64,000 nt of DNA from Neoarius graeffei (lineage: Eukaryota; Chordata; Actinopteri; Siluriformes; Ariidae), in assembly GCF_027579695.1 (NCBI RefSeq), contig NC_083578.1, positions 6,242,460 to 6,306,459 of the forward strand, written 5' to 3'. Positions 1-9,904 of the stretch are shown piece by piece (the first letter of the stretch is position 1; each line of letters opens with the position of its first letter). The translations under genes were made by a program, and so were the position numbers. The notes under the pieces were generated by a model. The model had not been told where the DNA came from. It made no database searches and saw only the letters and a program-made list of their open reading frames with translations.

Positions 1-380
1 AAATTAACAACAGAGCTGAAAATGTGTTGCTCATCTCTCCCTTCCCAAATCTTCTTCTTCTTCTTCTTCTTCTGTCAATTTATTGGCGGTTAACAATCGA
101 TGTGTATTACCGCCATCTACCGGGCTGAGGTGTGATCTCAAGGGATATTAATCATTGCAAATGCCTGCATGAGGATAAATCAAAACTGAGCTGGCCAAAT
201 TGTCTAGAATTTGTGTAGAATGCTAAACCACAGCGATTCATCCAATCCCGTGGGTTTTTCTCAGGGTCTGGGTACCTTAACACAATTTCCCCTCCCATTG
301 GTGACACGAAAGGACAATCTCAAGATTAATTATTCTGTGTTAACTCATACAGACGTGCGCGCACTAATTCTTCCCATGGT
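1..380. other. Gene-free sequence left of the minisatellite
   Basis: No gene or recognisable repeat body is seen here. There is a short TTC run at about 50-73 and a stray GAGGATAAA at about 171 that resembles the unit of the minisatellite that follows. A 67-codon open frame at 211-414 has no recognisable features and runs into the repeat array, so I do not call it a gene. Confidence 0.5.
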
Positions 381-384
381 ATTC

Positions 385-820
385 TCCACGAGGATAAACC
401 AATTCTTCCCGTGACGACCAGTCACGAGGATAAACAAATCATCCCATGAAACCATTCATGAGGATAAACAAATCTTCCTGTGAAACCCTTCACGAGGATA
501 AACAAATATTCCCATGAAACCATTCATGAGGATAAACAAATCTTCCCATGAAACTCTTCACGAGGATAAACAAATCTTCCCATGAAACCATTCATGAGGA
601 TAAACAAATCTTCCCATGAAACCATTCATGAGGATAAACAAATCTTCCCATGAAACTCTTCACGAGGATAAACAAATCTTCCCATGAAACCATTCATGAG
701 GATAAACAAATCTTCCCATGAAACCATTCATGAGGATAAACAAATCTTCCCATGAAACCATTCATGAGGATAAACAAATCTTCCCGTGAAACCCTTCATG
801 AGGATAAACAAATAAACAAG
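385..820. repeat. 34-bp minisatellite, about 13 copies
   Basis: A tandem array with a period of exactly 34 bp. The core GAGGATAAACAAATCTTCCC recurs at 390, 426, 460, 494, 528, 562, 596, 630, 664, 698, 732, 766 and 800. Only the first interval differs, at 36 bp. Units vary at a few fixed positions (ATG or ACG before the core; CCATTC, CCCTTC or CTCTTC after it) and the variants are interspersed, which is typical of minisatellite turnover. There are no unique spacers, so it is not a CRISPR array. Confidence 0.93.
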
Positions 821-934
821 TAATTGCAGACTGATTATAACAAAAAAAACTAAATTCTATTTGCTAGTCGAGTGTCCTTTAAATACTGTGTTAGAGCTGT
901 TACTGCTGATTGTGTGAATGGCTGACTTAATAAG

Positions 935-1400
935 TTATCTATAGTTACAGATTTTCTTAATGTTCTCCCCATCTTCTCTCCCAGAATGATGTTTCCCTAT
1001 TGTATACAACCCACTATTTAGACTTGTATGTCCTATCCTCAGCCTCGTCAACCAAACCTCCTCCTGTCGTTTCAGTTCACCACCCCTTCTCAACACCACC
1101 TCCTTTTGTAAATTATATAGATGCCTTCCTTTCTCCTCTGTATTCCATCTCTCCTGCCACATTTTGTTGATGTTGTCTTTAATTATTACTTTAATTTCTG
1201 CCTTGCTTAATGGGACTTCTAACTCAACCTCATTTGCCTTGATGGCCTCTTTGGCCATTTTATCCACTTTCTCATTACCCTCAACCCCCTTATGAGCTGG
1301 AACCCATGTGAACTGAATAAAAGTTTTATGTTGATTTATCTTAAATACGAGATGGTTAATTTCATCTAAGAGATCTTGTCGGCATTTTAACGTTTCCGGT
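935..1400 (-). pseudogene. RNase H-bearing LINE fragment (I/Nimb-like)
   Basis: Read on the - strand, this encodes the end of an RNase H domain (WVPAHKGVEGNEKVDKMA, coded around 1310-1255). It continues into a C-terminal segment with WQERW, RLRIGHTSLN and IGKHHSG and stops at 935. The RNase H end followed by the RIGHT-type motif is known from I-clade and related LINEs that carry RNase H after the reverse transcriptase. Nothing of the reverse transcriptase or endonuclease is present, so this is a 5'-truncated remnant. Clade assignment is from motif memory only; another RNase H-bearing LINE clade is possible. Confidence 0.6.
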
Positions 1401-2686
1401 TTTGGGTTCCACCATTAAATAGACGTTCCCGAACCGGTTAGAACAAAAAAATTTCGTTCCCGGAACGGTTAATTACGTTCCCTGTCAGCTGTTTAACAAA
1501 ATGGCTATAAAATTATGTCTCTGTCTCATCCAGCTTAAGCCAAATGTAGGCTAATTCTATTTCAACCTTCATTAAATAAGACAAGAAATAATTCAAAACA
1601 ATTATTATTTCAAATGTTGGCGATTTGGATTCTCAGTATGTCTTCCCATCTACACAAACAGAAAAAGTGCCAAAAATGAAAGATAATTCGTTTAGTGTTT
1701 TACCAAAGGCGAGTCAGGCCCTATAGAGGGCTACCACATGACGTCACCGCGCCGCGAGATTGTTAGGCGCCATATTGGAAGACCAAGTACACATCTATGG
1801 AAGTACATACATTCATAAAACAAACTACACCTGAAATGTAGCCAGGGCCGGTTCTGCCCTAATCTGGACCCGGGTGCAACATCGCGCACCCCCCCCCCCA
1901 AAAAAAAAAAAAAAAAACCAGTCTAAATCAGGACAACCATCACATAACTATAACTATAAACATTTTATATCAACTATTTTAACTAAATGGGCTATAATAA
2001 ATAAGCCTGCAGGCAGCCACGGCGGGCTGCCTCAGAAAAGTAACCATTCAATGACACAACTGAAAGCCTGCAGCCACGGCGGGCTGCCTTAAAAAGTAAC
2101 CATTTGTCCTACCTTAAAACTCGTTTTGCTTTTTCTGCCTCCTTTTTTGTATTTTCGACCCTCCGTTTATTTTCTTTCCTTTTCTGAAAACCCGATTTGT
2201 GTCCAGACATTTTGTTCTGCTACCAACGAACTAACTCGTCAGGTCTCGTCTCTCGAGTCCGCGATGATTCCCATGGGAAGGGCAACAATTGATACATTTT
2301 TACAAACAGCCAATAGGGAGGTTGCAACGTTCAGGCTCTTCTTTGCTCAGACACTCAGTAATGCACTTACTCACTTATTATCACGTGGAGATGTGATAGT
2401 AGTCCACCTTCCCGCTCTCTCCATTCAATCAGCGAACGTCACACAGGAAGTGAACCCCAGCGGGTCATAGAAACTTGCGCAGGAGAAGAATGACTTTATT
2501 TGTAGGCTACAGAAACTTTGAGGAACGAAATAAAAACCGGTATTAACCGGTTACCATTATTTTTAATAAGTGTTTCTGTTCCGGAACATAAAAAATAAAA
2601 AAGTTTCTGGTTTCGTTTCTGTTCCATGTGAAATAGAAAAAGTTCCCGGTTTTTGTTTTCGTTCCTTGAACCGGTTCAAAGCCCTG
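1400..2686. mobile_element. Decayed hAT-like element, right end preserved
   Basis: The right end is recognisable. It reads ...AACCGGTTCAAAGCCCTG and ends at 2686, the reverse of a CAGGGCTTTGAACCGG-type hAT terminus. Phrases such as TTCCCGGAACGG, AACCGGTT and GTTCCCGGTTT occur at both ends (1425-1475 and 2535-2665), giving a degraded inverted relationship. The left terminus is not clear. The interior holds unrelated pieces, including a CAGGGCCGGTTCTGCCC phrase at about 1843 and C/A homopolymer runs at 1885-1917. It also holds a direct repeat of about 35 bp (AGCCACGGCGGGCTGCCT at about 2016 and 2073). No transposase frame is seen. Confidence 0.45.
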
Positions 2687-2689
2687 GTA

Positions 2690-3715
2690 AAAACCCATGA
2701 AAATTATTTGTTTTCAGGAAATTAAGCTTAAAAAAAGGTGAATCAACAATATTTAACAATTCAATATCCTTCTTCCACAGCCACGCCTTTGTAATGTGAG
2801 CAGAATGTGGTTTCGCATTGTCTTGTTGAAATCTCCCTGGAAAAGTTGTCGTCTTGAAGGCAGCAGATGTTGCTCCAAAATCTCAGTGTACTTTTCTGCA
2901 TTAATGCTCCATCACAGAAGTGTAAATTACCTTTGCCAAGGGCACTGACCCAACCCCATACCATGGCACACAGTGGCTTTTGGACTTGTTCCTGCTAACA
3001 GTCTGGATGGTCCTTTTAGTCTTTGGTCCAGAGCACACAGATTCCATTTCTTCAATAAAAGACCTGGAATATTGATTCATCTGACCACAATATACATTTC
3101 CACTGTGTGATGGTCCATCCCAGATGGTTCCAAGCCCAGAGAAGTCGATGGCGCTTCTGGACCCAGTTAACATAAGGCTTCCTTTTTGCACAATAAAGTT
3201 TTAACTGGTGTTTGTGGCTGTCACTCTGTATTGTAGCTTGACAAAGGTTTAGAAAAGTAATCCCGAGCGCATGTGGTTCTATCAGCTATGGATGAATGAT
3301 GGTTCTTGATGCCATCTGAGGGATCAGAGACCACGGGGGTTCAGATTAGGCTTGAGCCATTTGCCCTGTACACACTGAAATTCCTCCAGATTCCTTGAAT
3401 TGTTGAATGATATGTTGAATGCACCATAGAGGGTGAAATATCCAAATCCCGTCCTATCTTTCTTTGATGAACATTGTTTTAAACATTCCAGTAATTTTCT
3501 CACTCATTTGTTGATAAACTGGAGATCCCCGGCCCATCTTTACTCCTCAAAGACTTGGTCTTTCCTGGATACTGATTTTGTACCAAATCATGATTACAGT
3601 CACCTGTTGACATCACCTGTTTCACATCACATCATTAATTAAATGTTTTATCTCAATTGCCCTAAAGTGCCCCTTCCCAACTTTCTTTGGAAAGTGCTGC
3701 CAGCCTGAAATGTAG
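2690..3715 (-). mobile_element. Tc1/mariner-like remnant
   Basis: On the - strand this carries scattered pieces of a Tc1-type transposase. They include MVWGWVSALGKGNLHF at about 2960 and, downstream, a frameshifted relic of the FQQDNAKPH...W block at about 2830-2770. Upstream lie the region matching the DESKF...W block and the helix-turn-helix. Several frame breaks separate the pieces. The right end (3655-3712) has CCCTTCCCAACTTTCTTTGG, typical of a Tc1 terminus. The left end is not clear and abuts the hAT remnant. It is an old, inactive copy, more decayed than the three Tc1 copies further right. Confidence 0.55.
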
Positions 3716-3764
3716 GAATGGATATATTATAACAAATTAAATAATGTTGACAAAGCAAAACATG

Positions 3765-3997
3765 CACTGCAAAAAACAATATCTTAGCAAGTGAAAATAT
3801 CTTGAAAATAGTTGCATGATCTAGAATTTCCTTTTAGAAGAATACAAGACACCAATTCTGAGATTATTAAACTTAGTTCTAGATTGCAACCAACTTATTC
3901 TGTCTTATCAAGTAAAAATATCTGTCCATGCAGCAAGATCATTTCACTCATATTAAGTAATTTTCTCCTCAAATTCAGTTTTCAATTTTTTGCAGTG
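3765..3997. mobile_element. MITE with CACTGCAAAAAA termini
   Basis: A 233-bp non-coding element starting CACTGCAAAAAA and ending TTTTTTGCAGTG, so the ends are perfect inverted repeats of 12 bp. The interior is AT-rich and repeats short phrases (AAGTGAAAATATCTTG, AAGTAAAAATATCTG). It carries no frame of interest. A dinucleotide TG on each side may be a target duplication. Confidence 0.75.
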
Positions 3998-3999
3998 TG

Positions 4000-4162
4000 A
4001 AATATCTTGGGTTCATTCTGTCTGCAATCAAATACAAGTCAAAGTACATTTAGAAATCACTGCTTTCATTTTATTTGCATTTTCCACACTGTACCAACTT
4101 TTTAGGGTTGTATTATTATGAAAATTATTGGGTGTATTTGGTTTAATTTTAACGATTTTGTT

Positions 4163-4221
<59 letters not shown>

Positions 4222-4566
4222 CAGATGGCTGAGTGGAGAATAGTTGCTATGAAAATATAATGTTTTATGTTTATGCAGAAAATCACATAATTTAGGAAAA
4301 CAATTAAAAAAAAACACCCCAAGATGTATGATACTACATGTCACTATTTTTATTGACAATAAACTTTAATTCGCAAGGAAGTGAAGATCAGACAAAAACA
4401 GCCCACATTCTTCTATATCTAAATGTAAAAAACGTGTAAAATATAGATAAGCTGAACTCCTATTTTGTGAATATAAAAATTGATCTCAATGTAATAAATA
4501 TTTTCATTGTCATTTCTTTTGAGTTTACAATCATAATACACATTTTAGTATTATTGATGCTACAGC

Positions 4567-4615
<49 letters not shown>

Positions 4616-4660
4616 GAAGAGGAAGAAAACAACGAGAAGCAGATGATGGAATTGAAAATG
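4000..4660. other. Gene-free, AT-rich, with microsatellites
   Basis: No gene is seen. There is a (GT)n tract at 4168-4219, an (AAT)n tract at about 4569-4612 and a (TTA)n/(TTG)n tract at 4667-4695. Open frames here arise from the dinucleotide repeat. Homology with the DAB copy 2 upstream region begins at about 4612. Confidence 0.6.
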
Positions 4661-4826
4661 AGACTTATTATTATTATTATTATTGTTGTTGTTGTTGATT
4701 TCTCACACTCATTCCTCCTGCAGTTTGAGACAGAAATAATCCTGAACTTGTCTTAACTGATGAATTCAGAAGTTTTAAATAGAGAACTGATGGATTTAAA
4801 CCTGACAGCTTTAACAGGTGAACAGT

Positions 4827-4833
4827 ATTGGTT
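4827..4833 (+). promoter_or_regulatory. Candidate Y-box of DAB copy 1
   Basis: ATTGGTT (inverted CCAAT) lies 140 bp upstream of the start codon. The same heptamer sits at the matching place in DAB copy 2. Class II promoters use an X-Y module read by RFX, NF-Y and CIITA. A convincing X-box at the canonical spacing could not be assigned by eye. A (GT)n microsatellite lies between this box and the gene. Confidence 0.4.
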
Positions 4834-4972
4834 TGAATTCTGCCTGGAAACATGTGACTGTGTGTGTGTGTGTGTGGTGCAGGATTGGTGTGTGTGTGTG
4901 TGTGTGTGTGTGTAGAGTAGAGCTGCTTCACCCACACTTTCCTCAGTAAGAGAACACACTCAGAGAGGAACA

Positions 4973-7853
4973 ATGTCGGAGCTGCTGAGAATACTGCTCC
5001 TCTTACTGCCTGCCATCCTGCACACAGCAAGTGAGTATTAGATCAGCTGCTGAGGTTAGGCTGTGTTAAAGAAAAAAAAGAAAAGAAAAAAATGTGTTCT
5101 GTTAAAAGAAAAGAAAGGAAATAGACAAAGAAACAAAAAGAAGCTCGTGTTTAGAAGGATGCAGTTTAAATTTAAATTAATCTAAATTAAAATTAAATTT
5201 ATCAGAGGAATATTACACAACTGGAGATTTATTTATTTATTTAGTGTTTAAAGGCAGGTTTAAGCACAGAATTAGTTTTTAAGATAAACATTAAAATCGA
5301 TTCAAAATAAAAGGTGTATTACTCTCAGTTTTAGCAGTGAAATAAAGCTTTGTTGTTATTTATCTCTCAGATGGGCATTCCGAGACAGCCGAATATAGGT
5401 GCCTCCGGAGCTCTGATGATCTCAGTGACATGGAGTACATACTGTCTTACACCTTCAATAAGATCAAATACATGGAGTTTAACAGCACTGTGGGGAAGTT
5501 TGTGGGATACACTGCACACGGCATCTATAACGCAGAGAGAGCGAACAATGACGCTGCATACCTGCAAACATGGAAAGCCGAACTGGATCGTTACTGTAAG
5601 CACAATGCTCAGATTTACTACAGCATCATCCTCAGTAAAGCAGGTGAGATTATTTGCAAACCTGAAAATCATTTATTCAGTAATATTCCCAGTATCTCCT
5701 CATGATGTATGCCTGTAACAGATTTTACATTATTTTTAGTTCAGTTTAATATTTTAGTTGCATTTAAATGCATGTACAGTGGTGCTTGAAAGTTTGTGAA
5801 CCCTTCAGAATTTTCTATATTTCTGCATAAATATGACCTAAAACATCATCAGATTTTCACACAAGTCCTAAAAGTAGATAAAGAGAACCCAGTTAAACAA
5901 ATGAAACAAAAATATTATACTTGGTCATTTATTTATTGAGGAAAATGATCCAATATTACATATCTGTGAGTGGCAAAAGTATGTGAACCTTTGCTTTCGG
6001 TATCTGGTGTGGCCCCCTTGTGCAGCAATGACTGCAGCTAAATATTTCCAGTAACTGTTGATCAGTCCTGCACACTGGCTTGGAGGAATTTTAGCCCATT
6101 CCTCCATACAGAACAGCTTCAGCTCTGGGATGTTGGTGGGTTTCCTCACATGAACTGCTTGCTTCAGGTCCTTCCACAACATTTCCATTGGATTAAGGTC
6201 AGGACTTTGACTTGGCCATTCCAAAACATTCACTTTATTCTTCTTTAACCATTCTTTGGTAGAACGACTTGTGTGCTTAGGGTCGTTGTCTTGCTGCATG
6301 ACCCACCTTCTCTTGAGATTCAGTTCATGGACAGATGTCCTGACGTTTTCCTTTAGAATTCGCTGGTATAATTCAGAATTCATTGTTCCATCAATGATGG
6401 CAAGCCGTCCTGGCCCAGATGCAGCAAAACAGGCCCGAACCATGATACTACCACCACCATGTTTCACAGATGGGATAAGGTTCTTATGCTGGAATGCAGT
6501 GTTTTCCTTTCTCCAAACATAACACTTCTCATTTAAACCAAATAGTTCTATTTTGGTCTCATCCGTCCACAAAATATTTTTCCAATAGCCTTCTGGCTTG
6601 TCCGCATGATCTTTAACAAACTGCAGACAAGCAGCAATGTTCTTTTTGGAGAGCAGTGGCTTTCTCCTTGCAACCCTGCCATGCACACCATTGTTGTTCA
6701 GTGTTCTTCTGATGGTGGACTCATGAACATTAACATTAGCCAATGTGAGAGAGGCCTTCAGTTGCTTAGAAGTTACCCTGGGGTCCTTTGTGACCTCGCC
6801 GACTATTACACGGCTTGCTCTTGGAGTGATCTTTGTTGGTTGACCACTCCTGGGGAAGATAACAATGGTCTTGAATTTCCTCCATTTGTACACAATCTGT
6901 CTGACTGTGGATTGGTGGAGTCCAAACTCTTTAGAGATGGTTTTGTAACCTTTTCCAGCCTGATGAGCATCAACAACGCTTTTTCTGAGGTCCTCAGAAA
7001 TCTCCTTTGTTCATGCCATGATACACTTCCACAAACATGTGTTCTGAGGATCAGACATTGATAGATCCCTGTTCTTTAAATAAAACAGGGTGCCCACTCA
7101 CACCTGATCGTCATCCCATTGATTGAAAACATCTGACTCTAATTTCACCTTCAAACTAACTGCTAATCCTAGAGGTTCACATACTTTTGCCACTCACAGA
7201 TATGTAATATTGGATCCTTTTCCTCAATAAATAAATGACGAAGTATAATATTTTTGTCTCATTTGTTTAACTGGGTTCTCTTTATCTACTTTTAGGACTT
7301 GTGTGAAAATCTGATTATGTTTTAGATCATATTTATGCAGAAATACAGAAAATTCTAAAGGGTTCACAAACTTTCAAGCACCACTGTATAATACACACCG
7401 AGCTGCTCTTCTGTAGCTTACTAGTTACCTAATTAAACTGATTACCTTTTAGATACCTACATATTATTATCTCATCTCATCTCATTATCTCTAGCCGCTT
7501 TATCCTGTTCTACAGGGTCGCAGGCAAGCTGGAGCCTATCCCAGCTGACTACGGGCGAAAGGCGGGGTACACCCTGGACAAGTCGCCAGGTCATCACAGG
7601 GCTGACACATAGACACAGACAACCATTCACACTCACATTCACACCTACGGTCAATTTAGAGTCACCAGTTAACCTAACCTGCATGTCTTTGGACTGTGGG
7701 GGAAACCGGAGCACCCGGAGGAAACCCACGCGGACACGGGGAGAACATGCAAACTCCGCACAGAAAGGCCCTCGCCGGCCCCGGGGCTCGAACCCGGACC
7801 TTCTTGCTGTGAGGCGACAGCGCTAACCACTACACCACCATGCCGCCCTCACA

Positions 7854-7887
<34 letters not shown>

Positions 7888-8831
7888 TTATAATGAATGA
7901 CTCAACTGTAAGTTGATGTTGTTGTGGTTTAATTGTGCAGTTGAGCCCCGGGTTAAGGTCACTTTGGTAAAGAAGTCAGATGGCACTCACCCAGCCAGGC
8001 TGATGTGCAGCGCTTACAACTTTTACCCCCGACACATTGAGGTGACCTGGCTGAGAAATGGGAAAGAAGTTAAGGGAAGTGTAACGTCCACTGAGGAGAT
8101 GGCTGATGGAGACTGGTACTATCAGATCCACTCACATCTGGAGTACATGCCTGAATCTGGAGAGGAGATCTCCTGTGTGGTGCAACACACCAGCTTCCAA
8201 AAGCCCATGGTCTATAAGTGGGGTGAGTCTGATCATCACAGTCAGATCTAAATATCTGAGTCCACTGTCATGAACTGAGCTTAAAAAAACAGAGGTCCTG
8301 TTTCACTCACATCATAACTCATCTTTCAAAACCTGGTGTTCAGTCAACAACAATAATCAACAACTTAAAAATATATAATCATCAAATAAAATTTATTCGG
8401 GTTTTTTCATAGCTGAAAGTAAAAGTAGTTCTTAACACTGTTGTTGTATAAAAATGCTATTCCATAGCGCTTAGTGCTGCTATTAACTGCTATTATATGA
8501 GTTATTTTTGTAATCTATCTATATAAACCCCTTTCTGTCTCAGATCCCTCGATGTCTGAACCTGATAAGAGTAAGATTGCTATCGGGGCTTCAGGGCTGG
8601 TGTTGGGGATCGTGCTTTCAGCTGCTGGATTCATCTACTACAGGAAGAAATGCTCAGGTCAGTGGAAGATTGCAGGAACTCTACAAACAGAAACGTGTAT
8701 TAGGACATCTGTCTATTTGTTATTAAAATGAAGTGCTATTAATAATTAATATTTAACCTTGCTACCTGATATTCATCCTTCTGCTTTATTTCTGATTTGT
8801 GTTCACAGGACGGATCCTGGTGCTGACATAA
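4973..8831 (+). CDS. mhc2dab: MHC class II beta chain, DAB copy 1 (intact, 5 exons)
   Basis: Beta chain of the class II heterodimer that presents peptides to CD4 T cells at the cell surface. Coding exons are 4973-5030, 5371-5643, 7941-8222, 8544-8657 and 8809-8831. All introns are GT-AG with phase 1 junctions, giving 249 residues. Exon 1 encodes a leader (MSELLRILLLLLPAILHTA). Exon 2 is the beta-1 domain, with its cysteine pair in YRC and DRYCKHN and an N-glycosylation site NST. Exon 3 is the beta-2 immunoglobulin domain (LMCSAYNFYPR...ISCVVQH). Exon 4 encodes the connecting peptide and transmembrane helix (GASGLVLGIVLSAAGF) plus YYRKKCS, and exon 5 a short tail, GRILVLT. Intron 2 is enlarged by a Tc1 element and a SINE. 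No stop or frame break was found. The length and exon plan match teleost class II beta genes. Confidence 0.93.
5777..7386 (-). mobile_element. Tc1 transposon A, in DAB copy 1 intron 2
   Basis: A 1610-bp element with long inverted ends beginning CAGTGGTGCTTGAAAGTTTG and ending with its reverse complement. It is flanked by TA on both sides (5775-5776 and 7387-7388), the standard Tc1 target duplication. The transposase lies on the - strand. The matching place in DAB copy 2 intron 2 has no insertion, so this is a dated insertion after the gene duplication (or lost from copy 2). Ends and transposase are both well preserved, which suggests a recent arrival. Confidence 0.95.
5925..7019 (-). pseudogene. 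Tc1 transposase A, one in-frame stop
   Basis: DD34E transposase of Tc1 transposon A. It starts at ATG 7019 and is read through an in-frame TGA at 7013-7011 (codon 3, plausibly a decayed CGA). From there it stays open to 5925, about 364 codons. The N-terminal part holds the paired helix-turn-helix region (DLRKSVVDAHQAGKGYKTIS...STVRQIVYKW). The catalytic residues are visible: D in WTDETKIELFG, D in QQDNDPKHTS and E in SPDLNPMEMLW. An internal methionine at 6893 would give 322 residues lacking the first helix-turn-helix. It is probably inactive, but only just. Confidence 0.88.
7471..7851 (-). repeat. tRNA-headed SINE, copy 1 (DAB intron 2)
   Basis: A full-length copy of the window's main SINE, in reverse orientation. 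The tRNA-like head lies at the right: A-box TAGTGGTTAGCGCTGTCGCC and B-box GGGTTCGAGCCCC, both on the - strand. The (TCTCA)n-type tail is at the left. It is flanked by a target duplication CATATTATTAT at 7460-7470 and 7852-7862. It is absent from the matching intron of DAB copy 2. Any open frame inside is a by-product of the SINE. Confidence 0.92.
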
Positions 8832-9400
8832 ACACAGGCATCATTTGAAGTTGACATGTTGGTTTCAGCTTCATTCCCCATATTGGATGGAGTTAATTTA
8901 CCCATAATGCTCACTGTTTAGCTACAGTTAAGCTGAAATGTGATGATTTTTAAGCTCACACATGTGATGTTAATTTTTACAGGTCTGTGAGCAGAGAAAC
9001 ACTGGAGTGTTTGCTGAAATCACTTTATCTGTTAAACATCTGCTTTATTCCGAACAATTAGAACCTGCTGAGAAATGAGCATTTCATAATATGTGCATCT
9101 GCATCTGTATTATCACTTTCGTATAAACTAATTCCTTATAATGCATCTGAAAGTTATGAAATAATTAATTACTATTACAGAAGTAAATGTAGCCTTGTAA
9201 AATTTTCATTATTAATTCATTAGCGCCCCCTACAGTCTATTTTAACATGGATCACTTCCTCAGTTTTAGTGATGCTGTTTATTATGATTCAATACTAACA
9301 GTTATCTGTAAATTTATGGTTTTGTATCATCAGTTACTTAAATTTCATTTTAATGGTAAGAACTGGATTGATTTTTGATTCTATATGGATGCTGACTCTT

Positions 9401-9406
9401 AATAAA
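9401..9406 (+). terminator. Likely poly(A) signal of DAB copy 1
   Basis: AATAAA lies 570 bp after the DAB stop codon, at the end of an AT-rich 3' untranslated stretch. Another hexamer follows at about 9421. This is the first good signal in a plausible place; there is no transcript evidence. Confidence 0.45.
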
Positions 9407-9429
9407 CTTTTGGTTGTAAAATAAATTTA

Positions 9430-9900
9430 TGTAAAATTTTCTTTAAAACAGTAAATTGCTTAAATTCTATTCATAAATATCATTAGACAGATTTTTATAT
9501 GTTGCATTATATAGCTGATGAAATTAACACAGTTCTTATGAATAAACTTTTAATCCTGCTGTATATCTGTGGCGTCATTACGACTGGATTAAAAATTATG
9601 AACTTAATTCAAGCTGAAGTGGAGAATCAGGTCCAGTTTGGGGTCGAGAGCTTCACTTCATCTGGAAAAAAAAGCAATGCATAAATAATAAGAAACATAA
9701 AATAAATTTAAAAATTAAATGGTTTTCAGTGTGATGGATCATTTTGAGTTTATAAGATGATGCTTTTAATCAGGAGAGTCATTGAGCTGATTCTAAAATG
9801 TGTTCTTTAGCTTTAAAAAAACTCAGAGCTGAAATCTTGTCATTATTTTTGATCTGCAACACCAGAAAATATACACAATGATTTGATTGACTGTCTACTT
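9430..9900. other. Gene-free spacer between DAB and Tc1 B
   Basis: AT-rich sequence without recognisable genes or repeats. A 61-codon open frame at 9499-9684 has no features that mark it as coding. Confidence 0.5.
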
Positions 9901-9904
9901 TCTA

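Noticed and set aside
385-820. Regular repeats that might be read as a CRISPR array
   Set aside because: Units are contiguous with no unique spacers, and the window is a vertebrate genome. It is a minisatellite.
2126-2470. 114-codon frame in the hAT remnant
   Set aside because: No known motif, lies between hAT termini and matches no transposase domain. No splice or promoter context.
4801-4833. Full X-Y module for DAB
   Set aside because: The Y-box is convincing, but no X-box could be placed at the usual spacing by eye, so only the Y-box was annotated.
4102-5030. Frames with THTHTHTH runs near the GT/AC tracts (also at 20.9 and 25.1 kb)
   Set aside because: Translation of dinucleotide microsatellites. 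In the DAB and DAA regions they are antisense or intronic shadows of the real exons.
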